A stretch of DNA of 64,000 nucleotides from an unicellular cyanobacterium SU2 (lineage in GTDB: Bacteria > Cyanobacteriota > Cyanobacteriia > Cyanobacteriales > Microcystaceae), in NCBI GenBank assembly GCA_002110465.1, contig NEED01000027.1, positions 46,323 through 110,322 of the forward strand. The letters run 5' to 3'. Within the stretch, counting starts at the first letter, position 1. Each line of letters starts with the position of its first letter. The position numbers were made by a program, and so were the translations under genes. This document shows positions 16,915 through 26,989 of this stretch, in pieces. The notes beneath the pieces were generated by a model that was given only the letters and a program-made list of their open reading frames with translations, searched no databases and was not told the DNA's origin.

Positions 16915-17994
16915 ATGAATGACTTGCCCCAACCGAAATCAACCCCACTGTCTCAAGAAGAAGCCGAGCAATTATTGCGATCGCTCTTAGAAAAACAAGG
17001 GACTTGGGTAAACTGGGGAAAAGCCTGTTATCAGTTACAACAATCAGGATATGATGGACAGACAATTTTTGAACAGACCGGGTTTCAGGCGAGTCAACAA
17101 AATTTGATTATTGTGGCAGCGCAGGTTTATGAAAGTTTGGCTAATGCAGAGGTATCTGAGACACTCTTGAATTATTACCTCGGACCCAAAAGTGATGTTC
17201 TCTACGAATTACGCATCCTTAACCAAGATCAACGGGTCGTAGTTGCCCAATTATCCCAAGAAAAAACTCTAATGGCTAGTGAAGCCAAGGAAGTAGCCAA
17301 AACCTATCAGAATTTTTGCCGTTTATCCCAACTCCCTGATAAGTTTACTAACAATCCTGGGGATGCGATGGCCTATCAATGTTGGAAACAAGCCAGACAA
17401 AAAAAAGATCTTCAAGATCGCACCCGTTTGATCGCCAAGGGGTTGAAGTTTGCCTATTCCCTCACCGCTAGGGAGGCGATCGAAAAACTCTTAAGTGATT
17501 TTACGGTGGTTCCGACCCGTAGCGCGCCTTTATTGCCCCTGTATCGCTTGGAAGAACAGACCGATATGTCTCGCATCATTCCTGTGGCTGGAAGCCTCCC
17601 CTTGAGTCAAAATGATTGGGATCAGGTGAAGACAGTAGAAGCAGTGGAACCCTTCAATGTGGTTTCCTATTCGGGAACAGGATCATTAGTTTCCCTTCCT
17701 GGTTGGCAAGCAATTCTCAAAGCAGATGAACCTGTGGGGATTTTATGTTATAGCGATCGCCTTCCTAAGTCCCTTCCGGGAAAACCAGAAGAGGTTTTAG
17801 TCGTCGTTGATCGAGGAATTACCAACTGGGATAGTAAGAGTTATTTTCTCATTGAAGAAGCAGGAGAATTAACCTTTAAGTGGTTTGAAGACCAACCCAA
17901 TATGCCTTTATTAGGTCAAATTATTCTTGTTGTTCGTCCCAAGAAAATTCTTGATGAAAATAATATTCTCGAACCTTGGCAAATGGATGATTAA
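16915..17994 (+). CDS. raf1: Rubisco accumulation factor 1
   Basis: Raf1 is a chaperone that dimerises newly folded RbcL and helps assemble the L8 core of Rubisco. The 359-residue protein has the all-alpha N-terminal domain (EEAEQLLRSLLEKQGTWVNWG, the YLGPKSDVLYELRILNQDQR block and DAMAYQCWKQARQKK) and a C-terminal beta domain (IIPVAGSLPLSQNDWDQV to GQIILVVRPKK). Length is as expected. An upstream TTG at 16891 is in frame, but the ATG at 16915 is better. It is divergent from ccmO and followed by a hairpin. Confidence 0.93.
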   Translation: MNDLPQPKSTPLSQEEAEQLLRSLLEKQGTWVNWGKACYQLQQSGYDGQTIFEQTGFQASQQNLIIVAAQVYESLANAEVSETLLNYYLGPKSDVLYELRILNQDQRVVVAQLSQEKTLMASEAKEVAKTYQNFCRLSQLPDKFTNNPGDAMAYQCWKQARQKKDLQDRTRLIAKGLKFAYSLTAREAIEKLLSDFTVVPTRSAPLLPLYRLEEQTDMSRIIPVAGSLPLSQNDWDQVKTVEAVEPFNVVSYSGTGSLVSLPGWQAILKADEPVGILCYSDRLPKSLPGKPEEVLVVVDRGITNWDSKSYFLIEEAGELTFKWFEDQPNMPLLGQIILVVRPKKILDENNILEPWQMDD

Positions 17995-18013
17995 AATGAA
18001 CACACCCTGTTCC

Positions 18014-18063
18014 TATCCTCCCTTTAGTTTCCCCCTTAATAAGAGGGAGCTAGAGGGAGGATA
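18014..18063 (+). terminator. Stem-loop after raf1
   Basis: A perfect 10-bp stem (18014-18023 with 18054-18063) encloses a 30-base segment that can partly pair with itself. It lies 20 bases beyond the raf1 stop and between convergent genes. It resembles dispersed cctcccttta/tagagggagg repeats and may serve as a terminator. Confidence 0.5.
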
Positions 18064-18175
18064 TCTCTAAACTAGGTAGTTTGATCGAAGGTGCAAGATG
18101 TGAGTTGGTTGATAATATCAAGTAGCAAATCACCGTTAGCATTGTTGTCAATAAATCGATAATTAGCAGGGGGTC

Positions 18176-19576
18176 CTAGTTTTCGGCTTGTTCAATGGTC
18201 TTTTGACTGGTAATAGATTCTTCTTTAATAGGACGGCCATCTCTTAGATCCAAAATACGATTAACTGCGATTTTGTCTCCTGGTTGCACCCCAGAAATCA
18301 CTTGATAATATTGACCTTGAATTGAACCAACTTTAACCGGAATTTGTTTAGCGACTAGGGACGTTTCCCCTTCTTGTGATTCTCCTGGTTTAGCAACAAA
18401 CACAAATTTTTGTCCTCCTAAGCTACTAATAGCCGTGGTAGGAACCAAAACCCCAGGTTTTTCATCCCAAATAACCCTTACCTGCACATATTGTTGATCC
18501 CGTAAACTCCCATCATTACGGAAGGTCATTTTAACTTGAATCGCCTGAGCATTTTGGTCTACTAAAGGAGCAACATAAGTAATTTGTCCTCGTACTCCAG
18601 CAGTCCCATCAGGATTAATAATTTCTACTGGAAGCCCTGGACGAAGTCGGTTACGGTTTTCGGTAGGAATACCAACATTAAGATTAAAGATTTGGTTATC
18701 TGTAATTGTGGTGATGACTTCTCCAATATCTACATTGTCTCCTATTTTCTTTTGATTCAAACTCCCTAAGATTCCATTAATGGGAGCATAAAGAAAATTG
18801 TAAGCAAGGGTTTGGCTAGTCGCGCCTAGTTCCCCTTCAGCTTCAACGACGGCAGATTGACGACTGTCTACATTAGCTAGGGCTTGTTCTACCCGTTTTT
18901 CAGAAGCCCGTAGATTTTGGATAGCCGCATTGAGGGATTCTTGGCCTGCATCACGGGTTTTGAGATTAGAGTTGAGTTGAGCTTGAGTGGCATTTAAGGT
19001 GCGGGTTTTCTCATCTAAGTCTTCTTTGGTAACCACATCTTCGGCTTCAAGAAATTGCGATCGCTGATAATTTTTCTCGGCTAAAATGAGATTGGCTCTA
19101 GTTTCTTGGACATCAGCTTCAAAACTTGCCAATGTCGCTCTGGCCTGTTCTACATCAGCTTTGGCGCGATCACGTTCGGCTTCTCGTTGTCGCAGTTCGG
19201 CTTCAGCCGATCTTAGCTCTGCTTTAGCAACGTTCAAGCGCCCAATAGCAGCTCTTACATCTTCTTTTTGTTGGATTGGTTGTATTTCTACGAGGGTTTG
19301 TCCTTGGCGAACCACATCCCCTTCCTGGGCAAAAATTTTGACGATACGACCATTCGTCCGACTGGGAGCTAAATTGACCCTTCGTCTTGCTTCAAGGGTT
19401 CCTACATAATCACTGCTATCAATTAGAGTGGCTTGTCGTAGAGTTTCTAACTTAACAGGAATAGCCTTCGGACCTGTGGCTTGTTGTTCTCCAGAGCCAC
19501 AAGCTGTTGTTAATAATGAGAACATTAAGGCAGTTCCAAGGAATTTTTGGGGAACTCGAAAAAGATTATTAACCAT
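18176..19576 (-). CDS. Efflux RND-type periplasmic adaptor (membrane fusion) lipoprotein
   Basis: The 466-residue protein has an N-terminal signal with lipobox LLTTACGSG (Cys about residue 26), so it is likely a lipoprotein matured by LspA. Next come the barrel-sandwich half VNLAPSRTNGRIVKIFAQEGDVVRQGQTLVEI, a long coiled-coil hairpin (about residues 105-240, rich in RAxAELRSAEAELRQREAERDRAK), the second lipoyl half YNFLYAPINGILGSL and a beta-barrel domain. This is the AcrA/MdtA-type order. No RND pump or outer-membrane channel is next to it, so partners must lie elsewhere. A single gene. Confidence 0.9.
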   Translation of the reverse strand: MVNNLFRVPQKFLGTALMFSLLTTACGSGEQQATGPKAIPVKLETLRQATLIDSSDYVGTLEARRRVNLAPSRTNGRIVKIFAQEGDVVRQGQTLVEIQPIQQKEDVRAAIGRLNVAKAELRSAEAELRQREAERDRAKADVEQARATLASFEADVQETRANLILAEKNYQRSQFLEAEDVVTKEDLDEKTRTLNATQAQLNSNLKTRDAGQESLNAAIQNLRASEKRVEQALANVDSRQSAVVEAEGELGATSQTLAYNFLYAPINGILGSLNQKKIGDNVDIGEVITTITDNQIFNLNVGIPTENRNRLRPGLPVEIINPDGTAGVRGQITYVAPLVDQNAQAIQVKMTFRNDGSLRDQQYVQVRVIWDEKPGVLVPTTAISSLGGQKFVFVAKPGESQEGETSLVAKQIPVKVGSIQGQYYQVISGVQPGDKIAVNRILDLRDGRPIKEESITSQKTIEQAEN

Positions 19577-19669
19577 TGTTATAAATTTTTATCCCTAAAA
19601 TACTAAGTATAGGGTTTAACCATAATATTTGTGGTAAATCATTAATCTTTGTGGATTTTCAGCTTATTG

Positions 19670-20332
19670 CTATTCTCCAGAATTAGGTGACTCCTGGTAT
19701 TGATAAGTTGATCTCTTCGGTAAAGTATAAGAAACTACTCCGCACTCTACCATTCTTTGAGTGAGGGCCATGTAATTCAGCCTTCCTCCAGTAATTTGGT
19801 ATTCTGAGCGCGGGTTGGGAAGATGACCAATGGGAGCATCTAGACTATAGGTTAGGTTATGTTTAAAACTAATCCATTGATTGTCTTGGCGCCATCCGAC
19901 CCTAGTGCCAAATTCATCATAGGAATCGCTCGCAACTAACCGTCCTGGTTTATTGCCGGTATCAATAAAAATAGGAAATTGAACGCTAAAGCCAAATTTT
20001 CCTTGAGAATATTCTTTCCATAAACTATCAATGGTTTTTAAGTCCCAACAAGCCAGTTGGGCCACATCTTCACGGGACATCCACCCTTGTTCCTCTCTGT
20101 TAATCGCCTTAAGTATTAAACGGGTGCTAGTTTCGTTAGCTTCTTGCCATTGTTGCTGCTTCAAACGATTTTGCAGGGAAGTATAATCTACCCCTGTTTC
20201 TGGAGAAATTAAAGAGCGATCGCCTGACTGGATTTCCTTCAAATTTATGGTGTCTTGAGAAGACACAGGTGATAAGGATAAACAACTTAAGGCTAACGCT
20301 AACCAAAGTTTAGGTAAGGGATTGATCATCAT
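19670..20332 (-). CDS. Exported GUN4-domain protein
   Basis: About 220 residues. The C-terminal ~150 residues have the GUN4 fold signature: DYTSLQNRLKQQQWQEANETSTRLILKAINREEQGWMSREDVAQLACWDLKTIDSLWKEYSQGKFGFSVQ. True GUN4 binds protoporphyrin and Mg-protoporphyrin and stimulates Mg-chelatase in the cytoplasm. Here the N terminus (MINPLPKLWLALALSCLSLSPVSSQ) looks like a cleavable signal peptide, so the protein is probably in the lumen or periplasm. The frame continues upstream to a TTG at 20371; tandem ATGs at 20332/20329 are the best starts. It is likely a GUN4 paralogue with another role. Confidence 0.8.
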   Translation of the reverse strand: MMINPLPKLWLALALSCLSLSPVSSQDTINLKEIQSGDRSLISPETGVDYTSLQNRLKQQQWQEANETSTRLILKAINREEQGWMSREDVAQLACWDLKTIDSLWKEYSQGKFGFSVQFPIFIDTGNKPGRLVASDSYDEFGTRVGWRQDNQWISFKHNLTYSLDAPIGHLPNPRSEYQITGGRLNYMALTQRMVECGVVSYTLPKRSTYQYQESPNSGE

Positions 20333-20547
20333 CACAGATTCATTGTTAGTGATTTTTGTTAAGAAATGCAACAGCAGATTTAAGCTCTCGTTATTTTAAC
20401 GGTTTAGATTGCCAAAATGTGTGAGGAGTTTAGACGACGTAAAACGAGTGCGTTAATCTATTTTAACCTGAGTTCTTTCTGTCGAACTCGATGGACAAAC
20501 AGAGAGTGAACTACCCTACGCTGACGCAAGCGTACAGCGCGGGCTTC

Positions 20548-20994
20548 CTATCCAGAGACTAGCGTAGTAGTAGATGTCTTGCGTCCTCTACTGCTACGGC
20601 TTACAGTCTGGCGATAGGCTTTATCCCGTGTCCCACAGGTCAAAATTTGTAGTCCCTCGTCTCTGAGAGAAATAGCTGCGTTAATATCTCTGTCGTGGGT
20701 TATATGGCAGTTTTCACAAGTCCATTTCCTGACATCAAGAGGTAACCAAGTCATTGATATTTCTAAAGAACGAGTTATGCCTCGGAGAGAAATTCTTTCA
20801 AGAAGTAGTTTCTGTAGTCGTTGCTTTTGTTCTGAAGTTATTTGCTTTTTCTGTGGTTTTTCAATAAACTGACGACCACATTGTTTACATAAGAACTTTT
20901 GTTTTTTATGATATGTACTTCCATTTTTCAAAATTTGGGTTGAACCGCAAGAGGGACAAGGTGGACGAGAAGTTAAGGAATAGTCGTTATCCAT
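20548..20994 (-). pseudogene. Hybrid of IS1-type InsA N terminus and TnpB C terminus
   Basis: One open frame joins two unrelated transposon proteins. The first ~85 residues are IS1-family InsA: a CPSCGST...FLCKQCGRQF zinc finger and a helix-turn-helix (RISLRGITRSLEISMTWL). The rest, from PLDVRKWTCENC through THDRDINAAISLRDEGLQIL, is the zinc finger and third RuvC aspartate of a TnpB. The TnpB part differs from the TnpB at 33806, so it comes from another element. The likely start is the ATG at 20994; the frame is open to a GTG at 21072. It arose when one element's end landed in or recombined with another, and neither activity should remain. Confidence 0.8.
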
Positions 20995-21319
20995 TATTAA
21001 ATTTTTTACTGAGTCATTAAAAATTCTCTCTAAACTATCAATAATCATCCCAGATTTGGAAACCTTTTTCACATTTTTTTCTTATCCTAATAGAAACTTA
21101 GGCAAAAATTCGACTTTCACTACTTATAATACACTACCTTTATTTCAATGTAGCAAATATTTAGCGATTTGATATTAATTAGGTTGCGTAGGCAACCTTT
21201 GTTTGTATAGCTTAACTCTTGCCGAGTTCAAGTCCATGATTTGTGATAGTTCAGCATAACTAACTAAACTGAATAATATAATTTACAGTCTTCAAAAAAT
21301 GTAATAGAGAATAAGAATA

Positions 21320-23992
21320 CTAGGGAGAAATAACTTCAGTTTCAACACTAATAAGCTCCTCTTCTTCTGATTCTTTTTTATCAAATTCTAGATGATTATT
21401 GTGACAATCAATAATAACTTGATCCCCCGAAACTAAGGTATTTTCTAAAATCTTTGTCGCCATGGGGTTTTCTAATTCTCGTTGAATAGCTCGTTTTAAA
21501 GGACGCGCTCCATAAATGGGATCATAACCCGAATTGACGATATAATCAAGGGCTGAATCGGTTAATTCTAAACTGATTTTTTGTTCTTCAAGTAATCCCT
21601 CAATTCGTTTAATTTGCAACTTCACAATTTGTCGTAACTCAGCTTTTTTCAGGGTATGGAAAATAATCAGATCATCGATGCGGTTCAAAAATTCGGGGCG
21701 AAAATGTTTACGCAATGATTGCAACACTTTTTTCCGCATTTCTTCATAGTCTGCGTCATCTTGTGCCAAGTTCAGAATATGGTCGCTTCCAATATTACTG
21801 GTCATCACAATAATAGCATTGCGGAAATCTACGACCCGTCCTTGGGAATCGGTAATACGTCCATCATCGAGGACTTGCAAGAGGATATTAAACACATCTA
21901 AATGGGCTTTCTCCACTTCATCCAACAACACCACACAATAGGGACGGCGACGGACAGCTTCGGATAATTGTCCCCCTTCTTCGTACCCTACATATCCAGG
22001 AGGCGCGCCCACTAAGCGAGAGACGGCGTGTTTTTCCATATATTCAGACATATCGATGCGAACCATTGCCTCTTCTGAATCGAAGAGAAAAGCCGCTAAT
22101 GCCCTGGCTAATTCCGTTTTTCCGACCCCTGTGGGACCCATAAACAGGAATGAACCAATGGGACGGGCGGGATCTTTCATGCCAGCCCTAGCGCGACGAA
22201 TAGCGGCAGCAACGGCGGCTACAGCTTCCGTTTGTCCGATAACCTTTTCGTGTAAATGACCTTCGAGTTTGAGGAGTTTTTGACGTTCGGTGGCTAACAA
22301 ACGGTTAATGGGAATACCGGTCCATCCGGCTACAATTTCAGCAATGTCAGAATCAGAAACTTGTTCTCGCAGTAGGGTTTTCCCTTGGGCTTGAATATCA
22401 AGAAGTTGGGTTTCTTTGGCTTCGCGTTGTCGTTGAACGACTTCTAATTTACCGTATTTTAATTGGGCGGCTTTGTTGAGTTCGTAGGCCCTTTCAGCTT
22501 GTTCAACCTGTAGGCGTAGTTGTTCTTCTTCTTCTTTGAGGGCATTAATATCATCAAGCATCTGCTTTTCTGACTGCCATTGGGACGCGAGTTGTTCGTG
22601 GGTCGCTTCTAAGGTTTTAATTTCCTGTTGAATGCGTTCGAGGCGTTCTTTGGAGGCGCGATCAATGACTAACATTCCCCGTTGTTCTTCCCCTTCTAGG
22701 GACAGTTTTTCCATTTGTAATTGCATCAAACGGCGATCAACATCTTCTAATTCGACGGGTTTGGAGGTGATCTCCATTTTCAATTTAGCAGCCGCTTCAT
22801 CCACTAAATCAATGGCTTTGTCGGGTAAAAAGCGATCGCTGATGTAACGATGGGAAAGGGTAGCTGCAGCGACTAAGGCTGAGTCAGTAATTTTAACCCC
22901 GTGGTGGACTTCGTAGCGTTCTTTGAGTCCCCGCAGAATGGAGATGGTATCTTCGACACTGGGTTGTTTGACGTAGACTTGCTGAAAACGTCGTTCTAGG
23001 GCGGGATCTTTTTCAATATGCTTGCGGTACTCATCAAGGGTAGTTGCCCCGATACAGCGCAATTCTCCCCGGGCTAACATGGGTTTGAGGAGGTTCCCTG
23101 CATCCATTCCCCCTCCTTCGCGTGAACCTGCCCCGACGACGGTATGGAGTTCATCAATAAACAGAATAATTTGTCCCCCAGACTGGGTAACTTCCCGCAT
23201 GACGGTTCGCAGACGTTCTTCAAATTCCCCACGATATTTTGCCCCGGCGATCAGACTTCCCATGTCTAGGGAGATTAATTGGCGACCTTTGAGGGACTCA
23301 GGTACGTCCCCGTTGATGATCCGTTGGGCTAACCCTTCGGCGATCGCGGTTTTTCCGACTCCTGGTTCCCCAATTAAGACGGGGTTATTTTTTGACCGAC
23401 GGGAGAGAACTTGAATCACACGGCGAATTTCTTCATCTCGTCCAATGACGGGGTCGAGTTTCCCTTCTTTGGCTTGTTCGGTGAGATCGCGCCCATATTT
23501 TACCAGGGCTTCATAATTGTCTTCTTGGTTGGGTTCGGTCACTTTTTGTGATCCGCGAACCGCTTTTATTTCTTTTTCTAAGTCTTGGGGATCGAGTTGA
23601 AAACTTCTTAAGCAACGTCGTCCGATTCGTTCGTCTTCTGCAAACCCCATCAACAGATGTTCAACGGAGATATATTTATCTTGCCAACTTTCACGGGAAG
23701 CCTCTGCGCGATCAAGCATCAAGTCTAAACCCTGTCCTAAGTAGAGTTGATCAACAGCCATTAATTTAGATTGACGGTTGCTAAAAACTTCTAACTGCTG
23801 TTGTAAGCGAGGAATATCTAGGTTAGCTCGTTCTAAAATACGAATAGTTAAGCCCTTTTCCTGTTCTAAGAGGGCTAAAACAACGTGTTCTACTTCTAAG
23901 GTTTGATTTCTAAAACGTCGGGCTATATCTTGCGACTTAACGATCGCATCCCAGGCTTGGTCTGTAAATTTGCTTGAATCAGTTGGCTGCAT
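21320..23992 (-). CDS. clpB: ClpB disaggregase (Hsp100)
   Basis: The 890-residue protein has the full ClpB order: the N domain (residues ~5-145), AAA+ domain 1 with Walker [16 protein letters not shown] and Walker [16 protein letters not shown], the long coiled-coil M domain (~410-520) that separates ClpB from ClpA/C, and AAA+ domain 2 with [15 protein letters not shown] and [11 protein letters not shown]. It lacks the IGF loop used to bind ClpP. With DnaK it rescues aggregated proteins. Cyanobacteria commonly have two ClpBs; I cannot say which this is. It is a single gene with an acidic tail. Confidence 0.95.
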   Translation of the reverse strand: MQPTDSSKFTDQAWDAIVKSQDIARRFRNQTLEVEHVVLALLEQEKGLTIRILERANLDIPRLQQQLEVFSNRQSKLMAVDQLYLGQGLDLMLDRAEASRESWQDKYISVEHLLMGFAEDERIGRRCLRSFQLDPQDLEKEIKAVRGSQKVTEPNQEDNYEALVKYGRDLTEQAKEGKLDPVIGRDEEIRRVIQVLSRRSKNNPVLIGEPGVGKTAIAEGLAQRIINGDVPESLKGRQLISLDMGSLIAGAKYRGEFEERLRTVMREVTQSGGQIILFIDELHTVVGAGSREGGGMDAGNLLKPMLARGELRCIGATTLDEYRKHIEKDPALERRFQQVYVKQPSVEDTISILRGLKERYEVHHGVKITDSALVAAATLSHRYISDRFLPDKAIDLVDEAAAKLKMEITSKPVELEDVDRRLMQLQMEKLSLEGEEQRGMLVIDRASKERLERIQQEIKTLEATHEQLASQWQSEKQMLDDINALKEEEEQLRLQVEQAERAYELNKAAQLKYGKLEVVQRQREAKETQLLDIQAQGKTLLREQVSDSDIAEIVAGWTGIPINRLLATERQKLLKLEGHLHEKVIGQTEAVAAVAAAIRRARAGMKDPARPIGSFLFMGPTGVGKTELARALAAFLFDSEEAMVRIDMSEYMEKHAVSRLVGAPPGYVGYEEGGQLSEAVRRRPYCVVLLDEVEKAHLDVFNILLQVLDDGRITDSQGRVVDFRNAIIVMTSNIGSDHILNLAQDDADYEEMRKKVLQSLRKHFRPEFLNRIDDLIIFHTLKKAELRQIVKLQIKRIEGLLEEQKISLELTDSALDYIVNSGYDPIYGARPLKRAIQRELENPMATKILENTLVSGDQVIIDCHNNHLEFDKKESEEEELISVETEVISP

Positions 23993-24174
23993 TATTGGCT
24001 CAACGAATCCCTCTATTAATACGTTTAACGATTTGGTTCAACAATAGTATAGCAAGTTATCTACTTAATCAAAAAAGATTTATTATTTTTATTTAGCCAT
24101 TTTAGCTTTGATAGTTGGTTTTGTGAGGTTTTGTTTAATTGATTATTTTAAGCTTGAGCCAATCTTTTTTCTAT

Positions 24175-26157
24175 TTAATTGATTTCAATTAATTTACCTT
24201 CTTTAGCTGATTTTTGTGAAGACCATACAATTTTGGCTTTAGTTAAACCCGTTTGATTCAAATCACATGCAATATCCAGACACAGCAAATAATCAAATTT
24301 TGGCTCTTGATCATTCAGTGATGATAAGCGAAGGGGAGTAAATTTGTTTTTAGGATTAAATAATAAATAGTGATAAATCCAAGAATCGTCTCCTGCAATT
24401 AAGCCAACTTTTGCTCCTGGAGGAACTAATTTAGTAAATTGGTCAACTCGCTCATCTCCATATTGATTTTTAGCATAAAATAGTCTATCTTTTCCTAAAT
24501 TTGTTTCTGACCAAATGCTATTTTCAAGAATATTCTGACCCCAGTTAATCGGTATCAGATCAGATAACTGATTAGGAGAATTTATTAACTGCTTATTGTT
24601 GTTGAGTATCAAAGCAATTACAAGGCTCAAACAACAACTATAATTTATAATCTTTATGATGAACTCTTTTTTAACCTTCAAAGATTTTATAAAATAAGCG
24701 ATACAAATTCCAGAACTTGCAAAAAACAGTGACATAAATCTATTATTCCAAGGCATCCAGACGATTTTATAAGACACAATGAACAGATAAGATAATAAAG
24801 TAAAACTTACCGCTCGAACAAATTTCCTAGCAAATACTGCACAGTAAATAATTCCTGGTATTATTAATAGCCATCCCCACAATCCAAACCAAGAAAAGTC
24901 TTCATTTGCTATCCAATCTATCCTAAATGAATAATTATTATGTATTCCGACTGACCCTATTACAGGACTGAATAATAGATCATAAGTTCGTTGCAAACTA
25001 TCTTTTAGGGAAAATTTAAAAATTTCTTGCAATATAATATTTTCTAGAGGTAATAGATGAATACTCTCAAAAAGGTATCGAATTAAATTAGCAACAGCCC
25101 CTTTTAATCCATGGTTTTGTTGAAATACTTCTAAATATTCCTCAGGACCGGCCCAATTATTCCACCTATTATAATTCTGAATAAAAAGCCAAATTTGTGA
25201 TAAAATTAAAACAGGTGGTAAGAAGATAAGAAAAACTAATTTATTAGCATCAAAAAGTCTTAGAAAATCTCTTGCCGGGTATTTTATAAAAAGTAAAATA
25301 CTAAAAAATAAGGCAAAGGGAATAGCAAAAGCTATAAAATTTGTTTTAACAGAAATTCCAAAGCAGAGTCCTAAAAGTAAAAGACAAATATCAAACCCAT
25401 TCAAATTTTCTAACAGTCGCTTAATTGTCAAAAAGCAAAAAATAGCTACTGCAACCATCATAATATCATTTTTAGTTGAAGTAGATTGATAAACCAATTC
25501 AGGTAAGCTACCAATTACCAAAGTAGACATTAAAGCAATTTCCGAGGAAGTATACTTTCGAGATAAAGCATAGGTTCCTAGGATGACTGCAAGATAAGCA
25601 AGAAAACTAAACAAGCCAATACCATAGTCATTGTAAAAGCGTAAAAAAACATGATGTAATATATCAGAACCTACTGGGAATATTGCTTGTCTTAAGGTAG
25701 TAAAACTTTTGAGATAGAAAGAATTTTCTTGCTGAAATAATAAGACTCTTGCTAAATTATAGGTCATGCTGTCCCAATTAGCAGGAGGAAGTAAAATTGC
25801 TTGTAAACCTAAATAAGCCCAAGAAAAAAGTAAAACTAAACTAATTATTCTGTTTTTAACCCAAAAAGTCCCAAAACTTTTTTGAATTTTTCGACTAAAT
25901 TCCTTTATTAAACATTGCTTTTTTTGAAAAAAACAATATAAAATAATCAAAGCAAATGCTTCTAAAAAAAAAGATAAATTGGGTTGACCCACTAAAAATG
26001 CTACTTGAAAAATACAGGAAATAAAGATAAATACTAAAACTATTCCAGAAGATAATGCTTCACAGACATTCATTTTAGGTCGATAAATAAAACTAATACC
26101 TCCTAAACAAAATAAAAGGATTTCAGAAATAGCAAAAATACTCGTTATTAATCTCAT
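24175..26157 (-). CDS. Large polytopic membrane protein, GT-C glycosyltransferase-like
   Basis: This 660-residue protein has about 12 hydrophobic segments and a C-terminal soluble tail. A loop after an early helix reads PPANWDSMTYNLARVLLFQQ, and further on GSDILHHVFLRF. The 'NWDSMTYHLPRVxxW' pattern is typical of GT-C-type membrane glycosyltransferases or mannosyltransferases that use polyprenyl-linked sugars. The start (ATG 26157) is 4 bases downstream of the stop of the methyltransferase gene, so the two are co-transcribed; the GT2 gene lies further upstream. A role in a surface glycan or glycolipid is inferred. Confidence 0.7.
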   Translation of the reverse strand: MRLITSIFAISEILLFCLGGISFIYRPKMNVCEALSSGIVLVFIFISCIFQVAFLVGQPNLSFFLEAFALIILYCFFQKKQCLIKEFSRKIQKSFGTFWVKNRIISLVLLFSWAYLGLQAILLPPANWDSMTYNLARVLLFQQENSFYLKSFTTLRQAIFPVGSDILHHVFLRFYNDYGIGLFSFLAYLAVILGTYALSRKYTSSEIALMSTLVIGSLPELVYQSTSTKNDIMMVAVAIFCFLTIKRLLENLNGFDICLLLLGLCFGISVKTNFIAFAIPFALFFSILLFIKYPARDFLRLFDANKLVFLIFLPPVLILSQIWLFIQNYNRWNNWAGPEEYLEVFQQNHGLKGAVANLIRYLFESIHLLPLENIILQEIFKFSLKDSLQRTYDLLFSPVIGSVGIHNNYSFRIDWIANEDFSWFGLWGWLLIIPGIIYCAVFARKFVRAVSFTLLSYLFIVSYKIVWMPWNNRFMSLFFASSGICIAYFIKSLKVKKEFIIKIINYSCCLSLVIALILNNNKQLINSPNQLSDLIPINWGQNILENSIWSETNLGKDRLFYAKNQYGDERVDQFTKLVPPGAKVGLIAGDDSWIYHYLLFNPKNKFTPLRLSSLNDQEPKFDYLLCLDIACDLNQTGLTKAKIVWSSQKSAKEGKLIEIN

Positions 26158-26161
26158 CCAA

Positions 26162-26941
26162 TCAAGTATTGCCGGTTATTAAGGTTGATTTATTTTGTTT
26201 ACTAAGATTAAGAGGAAAAGAAGATTTAGGCAAGGATGAAAAACTTTTTTTCGGTGTTCCTACGGCAAATAAAGACAGTCCAATAGGAACTTGTACTATA
26301 TTTTCTATATTTTTAAACATAGGAACAAGTTTATTAAAAAGACTCACTTGCTGAGTCATCGGTTTAGTCCGACAAAAGATTTTTCCATTTAACCACCATC
26401 CAAAAATGCCAGTTGCATTAAAATACCAGATTAGTGGTTCAGCAAAATTTGCTTGTTCAAAGATACATTTCAAAGCATTTTTGTTATATCTTCGATAGTG
26501 TCCAACTGCTTGATCCATCCGACTATATAAAAAATTTAAGGCTGGTACTTTGATCACTAATTTACCATCAGGTTTTAAGTAAGAGGAAAGATTTCTTAAC
26601 ATATTAATATCGTCTTCAATATGTTCAAGAACATCAAGCATAACGATGGTATCAAAAGAGTGTTTCCATTGTATATTTGAGGCATCTGCTTGAATAATTT
26701 CGACAGTTTTTTTTCCTTGAAGTCTAGCTTTAGTGGTTTTAACATATTCTTTATTAAGGTCAAGGGCAACAACTTTTTTACAACAACAAGCTAATCTGAT
26801 TGTAAAATTACCATTGCCGCAACCAACTTCTAAAACCTCTGCTCCCAGGTAAGGAAAAATTTGAGAAAAAATCCAATCATTATAGTTGTCGGCTACCTTG
26901 AGATTTTCTAACCAAAAAGTTTGCTCATCATTGCTCATCAT
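26162..26941 (-). CDS. Class I SAM-dependent methyltransferase
   Basis: About 259 residues. The SAM-binding motif I is VLEVGCGNGNFTIRLA (near residue 35), followed by the acidic VVALDLNKEYV, IIQADA and DTIVMLDVLEHIEDD, and later KPDGKLVIKVPA. The block QAVGHYRRYNK after it is common in methyltransferases of glycan and lipid-sugar clusters. Tandem ATGs (26941, 26938) follow an AAGG ribosome site; the frame reaches a TTG one codon before. It lies between a GT2 glycosyltransferase and a GT-C-like membrane protein on the same strand. The acceptor is unknown. Confidence 0.8.
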   Translation of the reverse strand: MMSNDEQTFWLENLKVADNYNDWIFSQIFPYLGAEVLEVGCGNGNFTIRLACCCKKVVALDLNKEYVKTTKARLQGKKTVEIIQADASNIQWKHSFDTIVMLDVLEHIEDDINMLRNLSSYLKPDGKLVIKVPALNFLYSRMDQAVGHYRRYNKNALKCIFEQANFAEPLIWYFNATGIFGWWLNGKIFCRTKPMTQQVSLFNKLVPMFKNIENIVQVPIGLSLFAVGTPKKSFSSLPKSSFPLNLSKQNKSTLITGNT

Positions 26942-26989
26942 CAAGACCTTTATGTGAGATTCACTTAGTTGTATCTAAAAATTGATAAT

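Noticed and set aside
21181..21198. Hairpin AGGTTGC/GCAACCT upstream of clpB's end as a possible terminator
   Set aside because: A 7-bp stem is followed by TTTGTTTG on the plus strand, but there is no plus-strand gene to end there, and it is 120 bases beyond the clpB stop. Too weak to list.
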